Shown here: one piece after another, positions 19,579 through 21,614 of the stretch
Numbering within the stretch: the stretch's first letter is position 1
Layout: every line of letters begins with the position of its first letter
Origin: a virus
Direction: 5' to 3' (one strand)
Length of the DNA: 21,614 bases
IMG/VR virus record: IMGVR_UViG_3300017746_002716
Coordinates: 1 to 21,614 of that record
The notes under the pieces: generated by a model
What the model was told of the DNA's origin: nothing
What the model saw: only the letters and a program-made list of their open reading frames with translations
The model's database searches: none
Program-made: the position numbers and the translations under genes

Positions 19579-20250
19579 ATGACAGATGAGATTGAAACAA
19601 ATTATCTGGATACCATAGCTGAAATTAAAGCTTATGATGATGACGATGATGAGGATAAGGGTGAGTTTGAGGGCTATGCCTCAATCTTTGGAAATAAAGA
19701 CTTAGGCAACGATGTCGTTGATATGGGTGCATTCAAAAGATCATTGAGACGCCGTGGCTCAAAAGGTGTAAAGCTACTCTATCAACACGATACAAAACAG
19801 CCTATAGGCGTATTTGATAAAATCCGTGAGGATGACAAAGGATTATATGTTAAAGGCAGACTTGCGCTTGGCACACAAAAAGGCAGGGAAGTTTTTGAAT
19901 TAATGAAGATGGGAGCCATTGATGGGCTGTCCATTGGATACAAGGTTGACAGCAAGGGTTATTCATATGACCAAGGCGGCAAGCGTAGACGCTTGAAAGA
20001 GGTTGACCTTATGGAGATTTCTGCTGTGACTTTCCCTATGAATCCGCAAGCCACTATTTCGGCTGTAAAAGCGGAAGGTCGCACAGTTAGGGAGTGGGAG
20101 GGTTTTCTTCGGGATGAAGGAGACTTGAGCCGTTCCGATGCTAAGATTGCGGCAAAGGCCGTGTCTGATGCTTTGACTTGTCGGGATGACGAGGCACAAG
20201 CTGACTTAATAACCGCTATACAGCAAATTACCAAAACCCTGAAAGGATAG
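19579..20250 (+). CDS. HK97-type prohead maturation protease (peptidase S78)
   Basis: A 223-residue protein. Family features are GEFEGYASIFGNKDLGNDVV (28-47), FKRSL, VKLLYQHDTKQPIG with catalytic H70, GLYVKGRL, MKMGAIDGLSIGYKV with catalytic S118, and VDLMEISAVTFPMNPQA. It cuts the capsid scaffold (delta) domain and itself during prohead maturation. The acidic N-terminal stretch YDDDDDED is unusual but lies before the core. It has its own promoter candidate because a leftward cassette separates it from the portal and MuF genes. It ends 4 nt before the capsid gene. Confidence 0.93.
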   Translation: MTDEIETNYLDTIAEIKAYDDDDDEDKGEFEGYASIFGNKDLGNDVVDMGAFKRSLRRRGSKGVKLLYQHDTKQPIGVFDKIREDDKGLYVKGRLALGTQKGREVFELMKMGAIDGLSIGYKVDSKGYSYDQGGKRRRLKEVDLMEISAVTFPMNPQATISAVKAEGRTVREWEGFLRDEGDLSRSDAKIAAKAVSDALTCRDDEAQADLITAIQQITKTLKG

Positions 20251-20254
20251 TAAA

Positions 20255-21472
20255 ATGACAGATGAAGTCAAAAACTATGTTGAGGAAATGGGGCGGACTT
20301 TTGAGGAATTTAAGTCAACGATGGAAACTCGTTTGTCTGAAGTTGAATCAAAAGGCCAAGCAGACCCTTTGACCGAAACAAAACTTGAGAATATTGAGGG
20401 CGACCTTGATAGACTTGAAGATTTCAATCAGAAGCTAACTCAGCAAGAAGCCGAGTACAAGCAGATGGAAGAAAAACTAACACGCTTTGAAACAATGCTG
20501 AAGCGTCCTGATGCCGCCATTGAAACCGCAAGTGTCGATATGGCAGTCAAGGCGTTTGACCAGTATCTTCGTAAAGGCGACAGCGAACTTACTTCAGAGG
20601 AAAAGAAATCCCTAACAGTCGGCGACAATACCGCCGCAGGCTTTCTTGCACCAAGCGAGTATGTAAATGAACTGATTAAAACTGTAACCGAGATTTCACC
20701 AATGCGTTCAATCGCAAGAGTGCGTCCAACCACACAGAAGTCAGTACAGATGCCATCACGCACAGCTACTTTCTCCGCCGTATTTACAGCAGAGCAAGGC
20801 ACACGTTCTGAAACAACAGGATACACAACTCAGCAGGAAGAAATCCCTACACACGAGATGTATGCCCTTGTTGATATTTCTGAGCAGTTGCTTGAGGACA
20901 GTGTTTTTAATCTTGAGGCAGAGATGCAACAAGAGTTCGCTACACAGTTCGCAAAAGCTGAAGGTACAAAGTTCGTAACAGGCACAGGCGTTGGCGCACC
21001 AGAAGGCATTACAATTAATGCGGATGTTGCAACAACTAACTCTGGCTCTGGTACAGTATTGACAGCCAATGGATTGCTTGACCTTGTCCATGCAATCAAG
21101 TCTGACTATACGAATAATGCAACATTTGTGTTTAACCGCACAACCCTAGCGGCAATTCGTAAGTTGCAAGACACCGCAGGTCAGTATGTATTCCAAGCTG
21201 GTATGCTTCTTACGGGTGGCGTTCCAAATACAATTCTTGGATATCCATATGTTGAGATGCCAGATATGCCAGACGTTGCATCAAGCGCAAAGCCTGTTGC
21301 ATTTGGTGACTTTAGCCGTGGATACATGATTGTTGATCGTGTAGGCTTGGCAGTCCTTCGTGACCCATTCACACAAGCGACAAGTGGTAATGTTCGTTAC
21401 TACGCCCGTAAGCGTGTCGGTGGTCAGGTTGTGCTTGCTGAAGCAATCCGCACACAAACTATTAGCGCATAG
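20255..21472 (+). CDS. HK97-fold major capsid protein
   Basis: A 405-residue protein. The N-terminal ~90 residues are a charged coiled coil (EEMGRTFEEFKSTMETRL...EKLTRFETML), the internal scaffold/delta domain removed by the protease. The capsid core follows with GDNTAAGFLAPSEYVNELI, ISPMRSIARVRPT, E-loop-like VFTAEQGTRSETTGYTTQQEE, ALVDISEQLLEDSVFNLEAEM, FVTGTGVGAPEGI, FVFNRTTLAAIRKLQDTAGQYVF, ILGYPYVEMPDMPDV, and VAFGDFSRGYMIVDR. The order of elements matches HK97 gp5-type proteins. It forms the icosahedral shell. GAAAGG lies just before the ATG, and it is co-transcribed with the protease. Confidence 0.95.
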   Translation: MTDEVKNYVEEMGRTFEEFKSTMETRLSEVESKGQADPLTETKLENIEGDLDRLEDFNQKLTQQEAEYKQMEEKLTRFETMLKRPDAAIETASVDMAVKAFDQYLRKGDSELTSEEKKSLTVGDNTAAGFLAPSEYVNELIKTVTEISPMRSIARVRPTTQKSVQMPSRTATFSAVFTAEQGTRSETTGYTTQQEEIPTHEMYALVDISEQLLEDSVFNLEAEMQQEFATQFAKAEGTKFVTGTGVGAPEGITINADVATTNSGSGTVLTANGLLDLVHAIKSDYTNNATFVFNRTTLAAIRKLQDTAGQYVFQAGMLLTGGVPNTILGYPYVEMPDMPDVASSAKPVAFGDFSRGYMIVDRVGLAVLRDPFTQATSGNVRYYARKRVGGQVVLAEAIRTQTISA

Positions 21473-21481
21473 GAGTAAGAT

Positions 21482-21614
21482 ATGTACGATTTATCAAATT
21501 CCATAAACCCAGCCGTATCACTTGCCGCCGCAGTTCGTTCAGCCGCCGCAAATGGTACAGGTGTTGACCTTAAAGGCTATGAAAGTGCAACCATCCTTGT
21601 TGACGTAGGTGCTG
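21482..21614 (+). CDS. Start of a post-capsid head gene (partial)
   Basis: 44 codons are visible to the right edge. AGGAG lies 6 nt before the ATG and the start is 9 nt after the capsid stop. The text MYDLSNSINPAVSLAAAVRS then GTGVDLKGYESATILVDVGA matches a type of small protein often coded right after HK97-type capsid genes, with unknown or head-decoration/completion role. Partial, so no firm call. Confidence 0.7.
   Translation, partial: MYDLSNSINPAVSLAAAVRSAAANGTGVDLKGYESATILVDVGA

Noticed and set aside
1-21614. tRNA genes, integrase and attachment site
   Set aside because: I saw no tyrosine or serine recombinase motifs, no cloverleaf-like sequence and no convincing att repeat. A temperate lifestyle is suggested only by the operator network.

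Overview
This window is part of the genome of a tailed double-stranded DNA phage (Caudoviricetes, siphovirus-like, HK97 capsid lineage). It holds a full head-packaging series (small and large terminase, portal, MuF-type protein, HK97-type prohead protease, HK97-fold major capsid protein), a lysis module, an ERF/nuclease recombination module and a phage replication module. Genes overlap or abut almost everywhere. I see no tRNA, rRNA, CRISPR or insertion sequence. The moderately AT-rich composition, the EF-hand/coiled-coil membrane-protein pair and the 2OG-Fe(II) oxygenase suggest an uncultured marine phage, perhaps of an alphaproteobacterium. The host assignment is inference.

Layout. 1-1324 (+): lysis block (end of a coiled-coil/TM protein, M15 peptidase endolysin, 3TM-type holin, small unknown protein). 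1249-4992 (-): leftward early operon, in transcription order PD-(D/E)XK nuclease, ERF annealing protein, small unknown, small protein with an SSB-like acidic tail, HNH protein, unknown, unknown, Cro-sized HTH protein, 2OG-Fe(II) oxygenase. 4993-5117: divergent promoters with overlapping -35 boxes. 5118-5984 (+): two membrane proteins. 5985-6539: one gene with its own consensus promoter, overlapping operator and terminator. 6601-8939 (+): replication initiator, with iteron-like and 13-mer repeats inside the gene, and primase-helicase. 9015-12691 (+): six tightly coupled genes (ParB-like, small protein, GT-A glycosyltransferase-like, 2OG/cupin-like, IbrA-like PP-loop protein, IbrB-like ParB protein), a candidate DNA-modification or regulatory cassette. 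12717-17401 (+): terminase, portal with unusual C-terminal additions, MuF protein. 17368-19436 (-): a leftward cassette of four accessory genes splitting the head module. 19579 to the end (+): protease, capsid protein and the start of the next head gene.

How it works together. An 18-bp inverted repeat of the form TTGTTC-N6-GAACAA (with variants) recurs at gene and operon starts, usually overlapping a promoter. The small HTH protein at 1821-2000 is a natural candidate to bind it. Eight leftward genes in the two separate minus-strand blocks also share a similar Shine-Dalgarno-to-start leader, which suggests a common early regulon. The most interesting regions are the 9015-12691 operon, the lambda-O-like candidate origin at 6876-6969 and the repeated operator network.
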